Source: Uranotaenia lowii
Taxonomy: Eukaryota > Arthropoda > Insecta > Diptera > Culicidae
Direction: 5' to 3'
NCBI RefSeq assembly: GCF_029784155.1
Contig: NC_073693.1
Span: forward strand, 153,671,442 to 153,735,441
DNA length: 64,000 bases
Shown one piece after another: positions 1 through 11,694 of the stretch (the stretch's first letter is position 1; every line of letters starts with the position of its first letter). The translations under genes were made by a program, and so were the position numbers. The notes beneath the pieces are model-generated. The model made no database searches, was not told the origin of the DNA, and worked only from the letters and a program-made list of their open reading frames with translations.

Positions 1-1476
1 CAATCTATACAAAACAACAGATGAAATGTCATTAACGATTAAAGAAAACATTATTCAAGACATGTTTAGGGTAACAAAAACTTTCAATAAATATCCTCAA
101 TCGAATAAACGATATATAACTCTAAATTCCGATTTCAAAAAGAGGGATCAGGTTGGCACAATGTACCATAAAAATTGTTATGTTTTTTACCTGAAAATCA
201 TAAAAATCTTTTAAAAAAATATCATTCTATACTACTAGAATTGGGACAAAAATGTTTAACGGCAATCACGTTGTCAACTGACCTAAAAGTTCAGACTCAT
301 TCAGCGGTAAGCGATAGGATTTTTTGGTAAATCTTTTGTAAAATTTAGAGTTGGTAGTGTCTATCACTGAAAAAACTGTCTAGAAATTCATTAAGAGCGC
401 CTTATATTGATTTTTGAAGATTTTTTCTGAATGAAGTCATTTTCGAAATATGATGGATTCAAATCGTGGTGTCACAACGCGCCATTTTCCTTGTTGTTTC
501 TATAAATTTCTCAATTGAAAAGATTGTTATGATGAAAAGCGAAAAGCGACGATCTTTTTTAATAATGTGATTCAGTGTTTTTGGTTGGTATTGATTCTCT
601 ATTCATTTTATGGAACCTGCAATTTTTTTATTAATTCAATGACATTAAAAGATAAATAACATAACATCAAAATTAACCAACAAATAGGTAGTGAATAAAA
701 TAAAACCTTAGTAATATGGTTTCGTATGGCTGTAGCTGTGATGAATTTTTAATGTAATATTTCTTACGTAAGATTTTTGGAAACCCCCCCTACCCCCCTA
801 GTAAGAGATCGTAAGCAAATGTGAAACCCCCCAACCCCCCCCAATGTGCTTACGTAATTAGTGAACAGCCCCTTAACACATGTCGTAGACTTTGGATATT
901 CAATTTAATTTCTATCAGAGAATGTTGCTAACGCAAAAAATGGCGTCAGTTTTTTAATTATCAAAAATTATATCAAGTTATCTACACAGTTAAAAAGTTG
1001 GGGGAACGCAAAGTTTTAATTGATCATACCGTCCATAATGAAATTATATTTCTTGCGCGTTCAACATAACATTATCTTCGCAAAACCAAACGTTCCAGTG
1101 AAGGAAAACTTGCTTTCAGTTCTTTAGGCTTAGGGGAGAGTGGGGATACTTGATCCCCTTTTCTTATTTTCACCACATCTGTTTATGGAAAAATTAAGCA
1201 ACTCGCCGTCTTTTCCATTTTCTGACAGCGTGTAACTTCAAGTTTCTATGCTATGCCCTATATTTGGCCATATCACTTTACATCAGTTTATACCTAAGTC
1301 TTAAAAACGAAGTTTGTCTTAAAGTTTGTCTACAGCTAGGGGAAGTGCACCCACCTCAGTATCCCTTTGATTCGTTTTGATTCATGGATGCATGATTTAG
1401 AGCCGAAAAATCGCTTTCCTCTTTAATTGGCTACTTCACATGATAAATTTACGCTTGTGAATTTATTTTCTATTCC
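1..1476. other. Intergenic DNA with a MITE remnant
   Basis: No supported gene. The DNA is AT-rich with only short chance frames. Around 755-872 there is a C-rich stretch framed by CTTACGTAA words and ending in GAACAGCCCC next to TTAA, which looks like one end of a Harbinger-type MITE. The part from about 1335 to 1475 is a dispersed repeat that recurs at about 46765-46884 (shared words such as TTTTAGAGCCGAAAAATC). Confidence 0.5.
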
Positions 1477-3121
1477 AAACTCTATCTCTTTTCAGAGCAG
1501 AGTTCTAAAGGTTTTATTTTAAAAGTTATTTAAAAGTTAGTTTTTTAAACTCAACTATACTTAGATAAAGATTTACATGTACATGAATAAGATGTTGTAA
1601 ACATTTGTTGGGGCATTCAAATCACACGTTTTGCACAAGATTTCAACATTCTACGACGTTTCCTACCCAACTTATTGCAACTTTAAGTTTTATTTTTACT
1701 CAACTTCACGAGCGTTTATTACAAAAACGTGCAAGTGAATTTTTAAAATTAATGAACCACATTGAAGCTTGAACTAAGTGCAACAAATTGGTTTTGTTGT
1801 CATTTGTCTCCACGTGCTTATATTTGAACACAACAAGCATATATTTGATGTGTTTTACGTGTTTCCATACAACAATTATTTTCAACTGCCTTCTTCCTTC
1901 GTTCTGCGCAAGGTTTCTTTATAGAAGGTTTGCTGACTTTTGCAGTAAGTAGGCGAGGAGAGCGCGGGTGTTGGTGGTGCTCGTTATCTTTGTTTATAAA
2001 CATAAGAAAAAAATTGTTTGGTGAAGCAAGATGATTCAATTTAATCAGAGTTCATTTTCAGTGTCCTCAAGTCAGTTTCCATCAGCCACCGGCCGTTGTT
2101 CGAAGCCAACCAACCCGAAATTCCAAACCAGCTGATTTCTTTTGGACCGGTGTTTCCCATACTAGCCAGCTTCTAAATAGCCTACACCAAAAAGGTTTTT
2201 TAATATCCGCGATCAACCAGCCATCAAACCAAACCCTCGAATACCAGAATCCTTCCCTGACACCGGCAGTCATCAGACAACCGATCACCCGCAGTCCGAG
2301 CTCATCCTTAACGAGCGCACACGCCGGATTTGTGTGTAGCAACAACAGCAGTGTCGGTGAGGATATATCCAAGCCAATCGGAAAACATTGCAGCCTGTTT
2401 CTGCGGTGGCAGAATGCAAAACTCACTGCTGAAACCAACCAAGTTGAGCTGCATATCATTCCGGATATTCTGAAAGTGTTTACCTATCTGTTAACGTCAC
2501 ACTTAATCTTTTCTCCTGTGATCGGGACAATTCCGTCCTGTATTTTCAACAGCTGAAATTACAGGACGATTTCAGGACAGAAAAACAGGTCAGGAAAACA
2601 GCTGTCCAATTCACCTGTAGGTTCGAAACGGTTTCGTCCTGTGATTTGCGGTTTGTTTTTCAGATGCTTCTGAACGTTCGAGACGGCTTCTTTCCTAGAT
2701 CTGTTCCTTTCTTCCAAACCAATCCCAAATTTAATTTGTTTTTCTATGTCCAATAAAGAAAATGTTTCTTTTTTTTAATTTAATCGTTTAATTAAGGATA
2801 TTTGGATACATCATTCTACGCAGAACACTAAGAGAAATTTAAAAATTATTGCACTTAACAAAATGAAACTAGAATAGAACTCTCGTCTGCCATAAATAAA
2901 TCCTAAAAAGAAAATTTATCAAAATTACTCTTCGACTCCACATTCTCAAGGCATACGACATACCTACTTCTGAACTGCATCTTTTTCGGTTCACTATTAG
3001 CTGGCGAGAGATGGATATTTCTTGGATATTCCCAGCAGCAGCAGGACTTCGGCGAGAAAATTTCAAAGTGAGCCGGCACAGGAATCAAACAGTCCAGTTC
3101 GTTAGCTGATTAGTACCTACC

Positions 3122-3232
3122 TCCGGACAGATATCGTTTAGCCCTTTAAATAAACTCTCCAACAGGCTCATTATTTTGCGAATGTCTTCGTCTTCGAGTA
3201 CTTTGTTGGTAAACAAACGCAACGTGTCCATG
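3122..3232 (-). pseudogene. Possible captured first exon (unidentified)
   Basis: On the minus strand an ATG in good context (ACCATGG) at 3232 opens a frame of about 37 codons starting MDTLRLFTNKVLEDED and ending NDICPE, followed directly by GTAGGT, a good splice donor. The frame is charged and leucine-rich like a helical protein start, but I do not recognise a family. It sits inside the long inverted-repeat element, so a transposon-carried gene fragment is the simplest reading. It may be chance: the frame is short and no second exon was found. Confidence 0.3.
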
Positions 3233-3610
3233 GTAGCCAATTTGAAACCTCAACATGGCTGATTCGAAAATTTCGTTGATCAGTACACCTACTATATACC
3301 CCCCTTGGTTCTGCGTAGCCTGCACTCATCCGAAAATCAAACGTTGGATTCACCTGGATTTTCACGTAGGCGCTCTCTACGTCAATTTTTGCTCGTCTTA
3401 CGTGAATCACTTAGAAGCTAATACAAATTCACTTGATCAGTACGTGAACTTCACATACCCGTTTGCGGTCAAAACAATGACACATTCGATTTACGTGAAA
3501 ATCCAGTGATCCGCCAAGTACAAAGGGATTTGGTGCATTCCATGTGATGTTCTCGTAGCTCTGAATAACTTATTCACGTAAAATCTATGTGAAAGAATCC
3601 AGTACTCAAT

Positions 3611-3820
3611 ATGGCTTCCGTTCAACAGTTGGTGCTGGCAGTTAGAGAAATTACGGGTGATGGAGCTGATTTTTTGTAAGTAAATACCTAAAAATGTTTT
3701 GTGTGGATGTTGTCAACATCTTTTGCTTTTTCAACAGAATTTGAAATCGGACAGCTGGGACGAACAGGCAACGGCTAACAAGGGACTTCAAATGGAATTC
3801 TCGCTGCGATATTGTTAATA
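3611..3820 (+). pseudogene. Possible captured two-exon fragment (unidentified)
   Basis: An ATG at 3611 opens a 21-codon frame (start MASVQQLVLAVREITG) that ends at a GTAAGT donor at 3678. A 60-bp intron-like stretch ends in a pyrimidine-rich acceptor (TTTTTCAACAG) at about 3738, and a second open stretch of 26 codons ends in TAA near 3820. An AATAAA lies about 70 bp further on. As written the two pieces do not join in frame; a one-base change in the T-run before the donor would explain this. Not recognised. It lies about 380 bp from, and divergent to, the exon-like piece at 3122-3232. Confidence 0.3.
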
Positions 3821-3942
3821 CAAAAAGTGAAATGAAGTGTAGTGTAATTATAAATAAGTGCATGTAGTGTTATACAAATTAATCCAACAATAAAATGTGT
3901 CTGCAAAATCAAAACATTTTTTGTTTATTTGTTCAGGAAAGA

Positions 3943-4036
3943 TTTCACATAGTTTTTTTTTATAAAATAGGAAACGTTTACGTATAGTGAATACGTAAAC
4001 GTTTCCTATTTTATAAAAAAAAAAAACTATGTGAAA
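3943..4036. repeat. Perfect 94-bp hairpin
   Basis: TTTCACATAG at the left edge and CTATGTGAAA at the right edge are the ends of two near-perfect arms of about 42 bases. The arms run through a T-run/A-run and GGAAACGTTTACGTAT / ATACGTAAACGTTTCC and meet at a tiny loop near 3988-3993. It lies in the interior of the long-TIR element. Confidence 0.8.
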
Positions 4037-4655
4037 TGCATGTAACAGAACGAATCCCTATTCACATTCGATCTGCGTTATTTTCACATACCCTTCAAAT
4101 AGAACTCACATACAACTCATATGAAAATTACGTGAACTCTGCTTGCTGCGCGAGCTCTGTTTGCTACCTGAAATTCACGTAGGTTTCACGTGATTTTCAT
4201 GGTGGCAAAAATCCATGTACATTTTCACGTAGCGTTCATGTGAAGAATTCTTTCGGTGTGGAAATCACTTTTTCCATTTTTTTGTATGGAAACACGTAAA
4301 ACACATCAATATAAGCGCGTGGAGACAAGTGACAACAAAACCAATTTGTTGCACTTAGTTCAAGCTTCAATGTAGTTCATTAATTTTAAAAATTCACTTG
4401 CATGTTTTTACAATAAACGCTCGTGAAGTTGAGTAAAAATGAAACTTAAAGTTGCAATAAGTTGGGTAGGAAACGTCGTAAAATGTTGAAATCTTGTGCA
4501 AAACGTGTGATTTGAATGCCCCAACAAATGTTTACAACATCTTATTCATGTACATGTAAATCTTTATCTAAGTATAGTTAAGTTTAAAAAACTAACTTTT
4601 AAATAACTTTCAAAGTAAAACCTTTAGAACTCTGCTGTGAAAAGAGATAGAGTTT

Positions 4656-5555
4656 TGATGTGTTCAACAAAGTTTCATATTTTCACGTATTCTACAACTT
4701 TGTGGTATAAAGTAAAGCTCTATCTATTGAAATAAACAAGTTAGAATTTTCAATTTTTTTATAGTGGACTTTGACTAACTTTTGATGCTTCCAAGTTATG
4801 AAGCATGTTTGAAGAAGCAAATGTTCTGAAAACACTTAAGAGTTGAGTTAAAGACAGAGGCGCTACGAAAAAAGTTCCACTGTTAGCCCTTTTGGACCAC
4901 TGTGCAGTGCAGTGGATGCAAATACGCTGTTTCAGGTGGTGAAATTTAGCGATCCCGGATCCGCCAAAAGATGCAGGATATGTAAGACCGAAATCAGTCT
5001 TCCGGAACGATTATTGCGCTGGAGAGGAACACCAGTTACACGGCAGTTCATACGGTAAAATATCATGGCAGATTCCCTGAAGACCGATTTGAGAAATTGT
5101 CCGCAAAGCAAAGGAATCAACTGAAGCAGTAGATTCTCAAGAAAGGGCCAAACACGAAGAAAAATGAAAGCTGCCGCTCAGATCAACCAATGGATCGAGT
5201 ACGGGTTCTAACATCGGCTCGATATTTAAACACAATTTTTCACCAACTGTGGACAAATTTTTATGCTCTCAGAAATATTGAAATTTAAAACACCTCGTAA
5301 AACGATTTTTTTTTTGTTATGTCGTTACCTTCAACAAAAATTGGTAAAAATGTTAAGAACCTGAGTACCTAAACTAGTTTGATTCACATTCGAAATGGTG
5401 ATAAGTATGCTTGAATTCGAAAATCCGAATTTATGACTAAGTCAAACAACAATTTTTGATTGATATCGAAAAACATCATTTAAATGTCATTTGAGTCAAA
5501 GATTATCATTGTTTAAACTATTTTATTTAAGATTTGTTTGATGTTCTCATCATTT
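4656..5555. other. AT-rich intergenic stretch
   Basis: No gene, RNA gene or repeat that I can support. Only chance frames of about 60 codons are present. The stretch ends at the 4-bp target duplication (AACA, 5556-5559) of the following LTR element. Confidence 0.4.
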
Positions 5556-5559
5556 AACA

Positions 5560-7157
5560 TGTAACCGTCGGTTACATGTTTTTGTGTGGCTCCGCCACAA
5601 AATCAGATCATCCCTGTCCCTTAAGGAAAAACAAAAACAAATCCTGCAAACAGAATGGCTAACTTCACCCCACTTCACCCAAATCATCTGTCATCCCGCA
5701 CAGGCACTCTCTTTCTCAGAGAAATCCAGGGGCGTCGTGCTCAACCAGGGCCGTCATGGGGAAGTGTGGGCACCCAGAGAACGACGCACCATGTAAATTT
5801 GCCGTATGTATGGGCGTCGGCCAAAAATCAAGGTCTATCGAATATCGGCAATGCAAAGCATGTTCTTTCTGTCTGTGATCTCGTTAGGAGTAAGAAGTGT
5901 GCGTCGTGTGTAGTTCAAGTAATTTAGTTTGTTTAAAATGTTGTGGTGTAAAGTAATTAAATTATTCCTATCTATTCTAGAGCTAAAAGTACAAAATAAA
6001 AACGTATTACAAAAATACAAACAGTAGTACGGTGCGCGGTTAAAAAAATATATAAGTACGGTTAGTAAATAAAAACAAAATGTGTACGTAGATAGCAAAG
6101 CACGTGTTAAAATGTAAATGTTAATTTGTTATAGATTTAGAAATTATAAAAAGAACAAATATCGTGAAGACAAACTCAACAAAAACCACCACAAAGAAAA
6201 GGTAATTAATTTAACAACAAAAACAAAAATTGTAAACCACGTGGGCTGTGTAAAATCTTAAGTCACTGGTATTAAAACCCTGTTTGGCAGGTCCAAGAGG
6301 GCCTTTTCTTGTTTTGTCGGCTTATTCACCAGCTATTCGTGAACTGCAACCACACGGCGACGTCTAACATCCAAAATCAACCAGACAGAAAGACCACACA
6401 ACATAACCTTGTCGGAAGGCTTTTGGCTGTGGCCATCCGGTGGCGCTAGGACCGCTTGATAACCTAGTTTGGGCCATTACGAGGTTAACGACGAAGGCAA
6501 GGCTAAAACATAACCTTGTCGGGCTATTACGAGGGTATCGGAAAGATCATCCGGTACAACAAGGCCGGAATCACAAATCGCAACTTGCAGGCTCTTCCGG
6601 GACGCCGGACAGAGTCTGCTGTGAATTCCGGATTGCTGGTGGAAAAATCAACATAATATGGGAACCGATGTCCCCATATGGTTCCAATCAATCGTCGTTG
6701 TCCGCCGATCCAGCTGCCGCTAGTAGTTCCTGATAAATTCCGTGCACAAAATCTAACCGCAAGTATGCCTTATATGTGACGTCACCCCTGAAAAACTATG
6801 TAAATAAAACCCCCCACATTATGTAAAATTTGAAATCAGGTAGAATACTTTACTGGAATACTTTGTTATTTTACACCTTATCGAAAATCGTTCTTTCAAT
6901 CCTTCCCTCTTAACATTTCCATTCACGAAATTATATGCTTTGCCGCCTCGGTTTTAACATTTCTCATCGTTTGGACTGGTTGCTAGCATGAGAGGTAATC
7001 ACCCATGCTTACGACCCTGGTTGGTTCGATTCCCATTGGATTCCTCTGCTGCGAGTTCCGCGGAAAGAAAGTGTCGCGTTGCATCATAAAACGACCCTGA
7101 GTTCCCTCTTGTTTACCTTTCCCAAATCTCCACCCACTGAGCTAACTCCGTGTTACA
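5560..7157 (+). repeat. 5' LTR, 1,598 bp
   Basis: Starts with the palindrome TGTAACCG-T-CGGTTACA, followed at once by a second hairpin built on TGTGGC-TCC-GCCACA. The outer six bases TGTAAC/GTTACA form the usual inverted LTR ends. AATAAA words at about 5994 and 6066 could serve as polyadenylation signals. A partial internal duplication around CATAACCTTGTCGG occurs at 6402 and 6509. The small frames inside are not supported as genes. Confidence 0.9.
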
Positions 7158-7499
7158 ATTGGCGCCCGCAAAAAAAAAATTTAGCAACGGTACATTTTCC
7201 CGGAGGGAGGAATAGTAACAGTTCCTGTTAGCCTATTGGATCGTTCTCCTAACGATTGTTAATCCGATAACCATAAGTTTTTGAGTTGGAGTTGAGGACT
7301 TTTACATCATGCAAACAATTTTGAAAATCAAAATTTTGGGCCTTGATGGAACTTCAGAAAACTCTGAAGCTTTCCCTTTGCCGCTGATTAGAAAAAATCT
7401 ACCAATAATGGAATAATGTTTCCCCTGTTATTTCTTGAAAAATTTACTGATATTTTCTTTTTGTTTTCAGAATTGGAATGCAAATAAATAAGAACGGAA

Positions 7500-7688
7500 A
7501 TGAGTTTAAAAATTGAATCAAAAAGTGAAAAACACTACACGGACATAGATGAATTTTTGTACAAATTGTTCAATAAGTTCAAACCATTTCAGTGCATGTT
7601 AAACATGCTAAGTTTGAGGCAAAATATCTGTGGAAATTTGAAGATGATTCTAAGAACACCACACAAGAATGCACCAGAATTGTATTAG
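7500..7688 (+). CDS. Small ORF inside the LTR element (62 aa, unidentified)
   Basis: This is the only plus-sense frame of note soon after the primer-binding site. It starts MSLKIESKSEKHYTDIDEFL and has no recognisable domain. A strong splice acceptor (TTTTCTTTTTGTTTTCAG) ends about 28 bases before its ATG, so it may be reached by splicing from a leader donor. It could be a gag remnant of the parent element or chance. Confidence 0.25.
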   Translation: MSLKIESKSEKHYTDIDEFLYKLFNKFKPFQCMLNMLSLRQNICGNLKMILRTPHKNAPELY

Positions 7689-8464
7689 AATCCAGAATCA
7701 CCAGAATTTATTATATTTTTGTTTTTTGCTTTAATTTATTACTAGTTACTATTATTAAAATTTTGTGAATATGTAGAATAAGAAATTGTGAAAATGTTAT
7801 AGTTTTGAATCGGTATTTACCAGTTGGATTGGCAAATTAAAAGCCACTTTTTCTCTAAACTTTTGTATATAGTTCTTATTTTCTTCACCCCCCTAGGAAG
7901 TGAAAAATCTTTAGTTGTGGAATTATGGATGTTTTCCCCCAGTTTTAAGATCTAAGCAGAACAATTAGTTTCTTCCACAACGAACAATTTAGTTGTGAAG
8001 AGTCAGTATATAATTATTATAATTTTGATTGTTTTCTCCAGATATTTCTAATACTTTCTGCATGGATTTGAAATTTGTCATTGTTTGAGCCTCAAGCCTA
8101 CATCAATTCTCTAATTCGAAAAAAAAAACAAGAATTAAAATACATTATGAAAGATCCGATCAAGAAAATGAACGTCGTCATAATTGAATATGTCCCAAAC
8201 TGCTTCACGTTTCGAACTTTCGATTTTTTTTTCCTGATATAAGAATTGGATTTGACTTTCTAATGTAGTTAGAACTATTAAAATTGGTAAATTTGCTTTG
8301 AAGGAATTTCGGATTGGAAAAAGAGAGAATCATACAAACTTTTTAAAGTAATTTATTTGGAATTTAAATCTCAAAATACATAAATAAATTGGAACACTTA
8401 CATTTTTAGGAATGAAATATTTTCCACGGTTTAATTTTCACCTAGGGTCCCATTTATTATCCAT

Positions 8465-8999
8465 CAATGGACCCATGCAAATGCAACTAGCATAAAAATG
8501 ATGACTCGCTTTTCCGGGAAGTTAACTTGGTTCTTCTCCGTGACCGACTTGAGATTCACCACCTACAAGAAAAAAATAAGAATATTACAAAGTATCTATT
8601 CATCAAATGTGACGATACATAAAACCTACCTGAAACTGATTGTTGTCGTTTTTCTTCCGTCCCTGGAACCGCGGTCCTTGTGATGAGAAATATAGAAAAA
8701 GGCACATCGAAAAACAACCGCAAGATTGCCCAACTTTTGTTATCCAACGATTCGGATATGTTGAAGCAAATCTCCAGCTGAACGGATCATCTGCTTCGTT
8801 AAATTTCTGCTTCTTCCGGACTTCTTCTTTCCGCAATTTTAGCTGAAATAGAAAAGAGATAGAATAACTGATTAATTTACTAAAATTTGCCAATAATAAG
8901 CTTTGTGAGAATACTTACCGTGAAATATGAACAGAATATTTTCCCGAAGATTGATCAACAATACCAGCTCCAATGTTTACATTGAACTCTTTGTTATTG
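8465..8999 (-). pseudogene. Possible antisense intron-bearing gene fragment
   Basis: On the strand opposite to the LTR element there are three stretches with splice-like edges. One is upstream DNA ending CACG|GTAAGT near 8919. The second is a 213-base open exon with acceptor TTCTATTTCAG near 8843 and donor CAG|GTAGGT near 8631, encoding a lysine-rich start and a Cys-rich middle. The third is an exon beginning after TTTTCTTGTAG near 8563 and open for 33 codons to a TGA. Exons two and three join in phase 0; the first does not join cleanly. Base composition is less AT-rich than the neighbours. Introns surviving inside an LTR element fit capture in antisense. Family not recognised. Confidence 0.35.
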
Positions 9000-9269
9000 A
9001 CGTTTGTCGTGAGTGACCGTCAACAAAACACTCAGTAACTTGACGTTGTCGTGAGTGACCGTCAGTAAAAGTGCTACACTGAAACAAACGATACTGTTCC
9101 AATCTAGTGATGATTGAGATATAGGTACTTCGTTTAAAAAGACACCATAGTAAAGAAATATTCTTTTGATCAGATCAAAATAAATTATTTCAAATGGACT
9201 GTTGCATTCATCTCCCTCATAACAAAATGAATGAAAGTTCATTCATTTTGAGAAGGGACGATGGGGTAA

Positions 9270-10867
9270 TGTAACCGTCGGTTACATGTTTTTGTGTGGC
9301 TCCGCCACAAAATCAGATCATCCCTGTCCCTTAAGGAAAAACAAAAACAAATCCTGCAAACAGAATGGCTAACTTCACCCCACTTCACCCAAATCATCTG
9401 TCATCCCGCACAGGCACTCTCTTTCTCAGAGAAATCCAGGGGCGTCGTGCTCAACCAGGGCCGTCATGGGGAAGTGTGGGCACCCAGAGAACGACGCACC
9501 ATGTAAATTTGCCGTATGTATGGGCGTCGGCCAAAAATCAAGGTCTATCGAATATCGGCAATGCAAAGCATGTTCTTTCTGTCTGTGATCTCGTTAGGAG
9601 TAAGAAGTGTGCGTCGTGTGTAGTTCAAGTAATTTAGTTTGTTTAAAATGTTGTGGTGTAAAGTAATTAAATTATTCCTATCTATTCTAGAGCTAAAAGT
9701 ACAAAATAAAAACGTATTACAAAAATACAAACAGTAGTACGGTGCGCGGTTAAAAAAATATATAAGTACGGTTAGTAAATAAAAACAAAATGTGTACGTA
9801 GATAGCAAAGCACGTGTTAAAATGTAAATGTTAATTTGTTATAGATTTAGAAATTATAAAAAGAACAAATATCGTGAAGACAAACTCAACAAAAACCACC
9901 ACAAAGAAAAGGTAATTAATTTAACAACAAAAACAAAAATTGTAAACCACGTGGGCTGTGTAAAATCTTAAGTCACTGGTATTAAAACCCTGTTTGGCAG
10001 GTCCAAGAGGGCCTTTTCTTGTTTTGTCGGCTTATTCACCAGCTATTCGTGAACTGCAACCACACGGCGACGTCTAACATCCAAAATCAACCAGACAGAA
10101 AGACCACACAACATAACCTTGTCGGAAGGCTTTTGGCTGTGGCCATCCGGTGGCGCTAGGACCGCTTGATAACCTAGTTTGGGCCATTACGAGGTTAACG
10201 ACGAAGGCAAGGCTAAAACATAACCTTGTCGGGCTATTACGAGGGTATCGGAAAGATCATCCGGTACAACAAGGCCGGAATCACAAATCGCAACTTGCAG
10301 GCTCTTCCGGGACGCCGGACAGAGTCTGCTGTGAATTCCGGATTGCTGGTGGAAAAATCAACATAATATGGGAACCGATGTCCCCATATGGTTCCAATCA
10401 ATCGTCGTTGTCCGCCGATCCAGCTGCCGCTAGTAGTTCCTGATAAATTCCGTGCACAAAATCTAACCGCAAGTATGCCTTATATGTGACGTCACCCCTG
10501 AAAAACTATGTAAATAAAACCCCCCACATTATGTAAAATTTGAAATCAGGTAGAATACTTTACTGGAATACTTTGTTATTTTACACCTTATCGAAAATCG
10601 TTCTTTCAATCCTTCCCTCTTAACATTTCCATTCACGAAATTATATGCTTTGCCGCCTCGGTTTTAACATTTCTCATCGTTTGGACTGGTTGCTAGCATG
10701 AGAGGTAATCACCCATGCTTACGACCCTGGTTGGTTCGATTCCCATTGGATTCCTCTGCTGCGAGTTCCGCGGAAAGAAAGTGTCGCGTTGCATCATAAA
10801 ACGACCCTGAGTTCCCTCTTGTTTACCTTTCCCAAATCTCCACCCACTGAGCTAACTCCGTGTTACA
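9270..10867 (+). repeat. 3' LTR, identical copy
   Basis: Same length and, by eye, the same sequence as the 5' LTR. It is preceded directly by the purine-rich priming tract and followed by the AACA target duplicate. Confidence 0.9.
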
Positions 10868-10896
10868 AACAATAAATTTAGTTATAATTAGGATAT

Positions 10897-11678
10897 GGAC
10901 TCGGTAGGCTGTGATCGGTCAAAGCTGACGCGTTTTTTTCTGCCGTGAAAAATTTTAATTTTCAATTTTTCAATAACTTAATTTGTTCTTCAAATTTCAA
11001 GAGGTGTTTTTTCCGACCTCGTTATTTTTTCGTTTGTTTTCGTGAATATATTGTGATTTTTATCTGTTTAGAAGCTTCTTTTTCGAAATCTGTGTAAGGA
11101 TAGCAGTGACGATTGTGTAAAAAAATCACCAGAAGAAAAGAAGCACTCAAATCCCGAAAAATCATCCATAAGCACTTGCTGGATTATCAAACAACAGTGA
11201 CTGGAAGGTGCAGGGATTATCATCATTAGTGCAACAGGACCATCAAATAGAAATCAACCCACGCTGCCTCCTTCCCTCATCGCCTATCAATGGACTTTGG
11301 TGAGATTGTTTCATTTTATTTTGATTATATTTAAACATATTTTGTCAATCCTATTTGCCGTGTAGGATTTCCCACTAAAACATCCCTTCCATTCCTTTCC
11401 GAAACAGCTTTATGGGTCGTATGAGTTCTCTGCACCTAAAGAGTTATTTTTGCTGTTTCAGACAATCCCTTCTATGATTACATTGACTTGTCACGGTGTG
11501 CATCATGGTACCACACTGATCTTCAAGAGCAGCACTTGGAATGAATATTGAATCCAGATACTCATTTTGGCATCTTGCGTTGCTCTTGATTATCAGTTGT
11601 ACATCGTGTATCAGCCAATGCAAGATGTGTGTAGTCACCCTATGCTATGCTATGCTATGCTATGCTATGCTAAATTTT
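10897..11678 (+). mobile_element. SINE-like retroposon with (TATGC)n tail
   Basis: The 16-bp sequence GTTATAATTAGGATAT occurs on both sides (10881-10896 and 11679-11694), and the similarity extends with one mismatch to about 23 bp. Such long target duplications are typical of LINE-driven insertion. The 3' end is a pentanucleotide run of TATGC (11641-11671). No frame of interest is present. An intron-like segment (GTGAGATTG near 11300 to CGTGTAG near 11368) lies inside. It is a non-coding element mobilised by a LINE partner that is not in view. Confidence 0.65.
11641..11671 (+). repeat. (TATGC)n microsatellite
   Basis: Six tandem copies of the pentanucleotide, forming the 3' tail of the retroposon. 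Confidence 0.9.
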
Positions 11679-11694
11679 GTTATAATTAGGATAT

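Larger units (their letters stand above)
1477..4655. mobile_element. 3.2-kb element with ~0.4-kb terminal inverted repeats
   Basis: The left arm (about 1477-1874) and right arm (about 4282-4655) are long, high-identity inverted copies, starting AAACTCTATCTC and ending GAGATAGAGTTT. The left arm carries about 20 extra bases near 1826-1846. The roughly 2.4-kb interior has no transposase frame. It contains a perfect hairpin at 3943-4036, a CAGCTG-centred imperfect palindrome near 2534-2566, several TTCACGTA/TACGTGAA words (3360-3600, 4060-4250), and two exon-like pieces near 3122-3232 (minus) and 3611-3677 (plus). No clear target duplication was seen. It reads as a non-autonomous fold-back or long-TIR DNA transposon, possibly carrying copied host DNA. 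Confidence 0.7.
5560..10867 (+). mobile_element. Non-autonomous LTR retrotransposon with identical 1.6-kb LTRs
   Basis: Two direct repeats of 1,598 bp (5560-7157 and 9270-10867) begin TGTAACCGTC and end CCGTGTTACA. They look identical base for base, and the element is flanked by the same AACA on both sides (5556-5559, 10868-10871). TGGCGCCCGC two bases after the first repeat (7160) is a primer-binding site, and AAGGGACGATGGGGTAA (9253-9269) abutting the second is a polypurine tract. The 2,112-bp interior encodes no gag, protease, RT or integrase, so it must be moved in trans, like LARD-type elements. Identical LTRs mean a recent insertion. Plus orientation follows from the primer site and polypurine tract. 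Confidence 0.93.

Noticed and set aside
2082..2753. Less AT-rich stretch with frames on both strands and exon-like acceptor TTCATTTTCAG near 2061
   Set aside because: No frame has a recognisable domain or supported splice partner; it may be UTR-like captured DNA, but I cannot support a gene.
5584..6733. Several frames of 60-97 codons inside the 1.6-kb LTR (repeated at 9294-10443)
   Set aside because: They are duplicated only because the LTR is duplicated, show no domain, overlap on both strands and fit chance frames.
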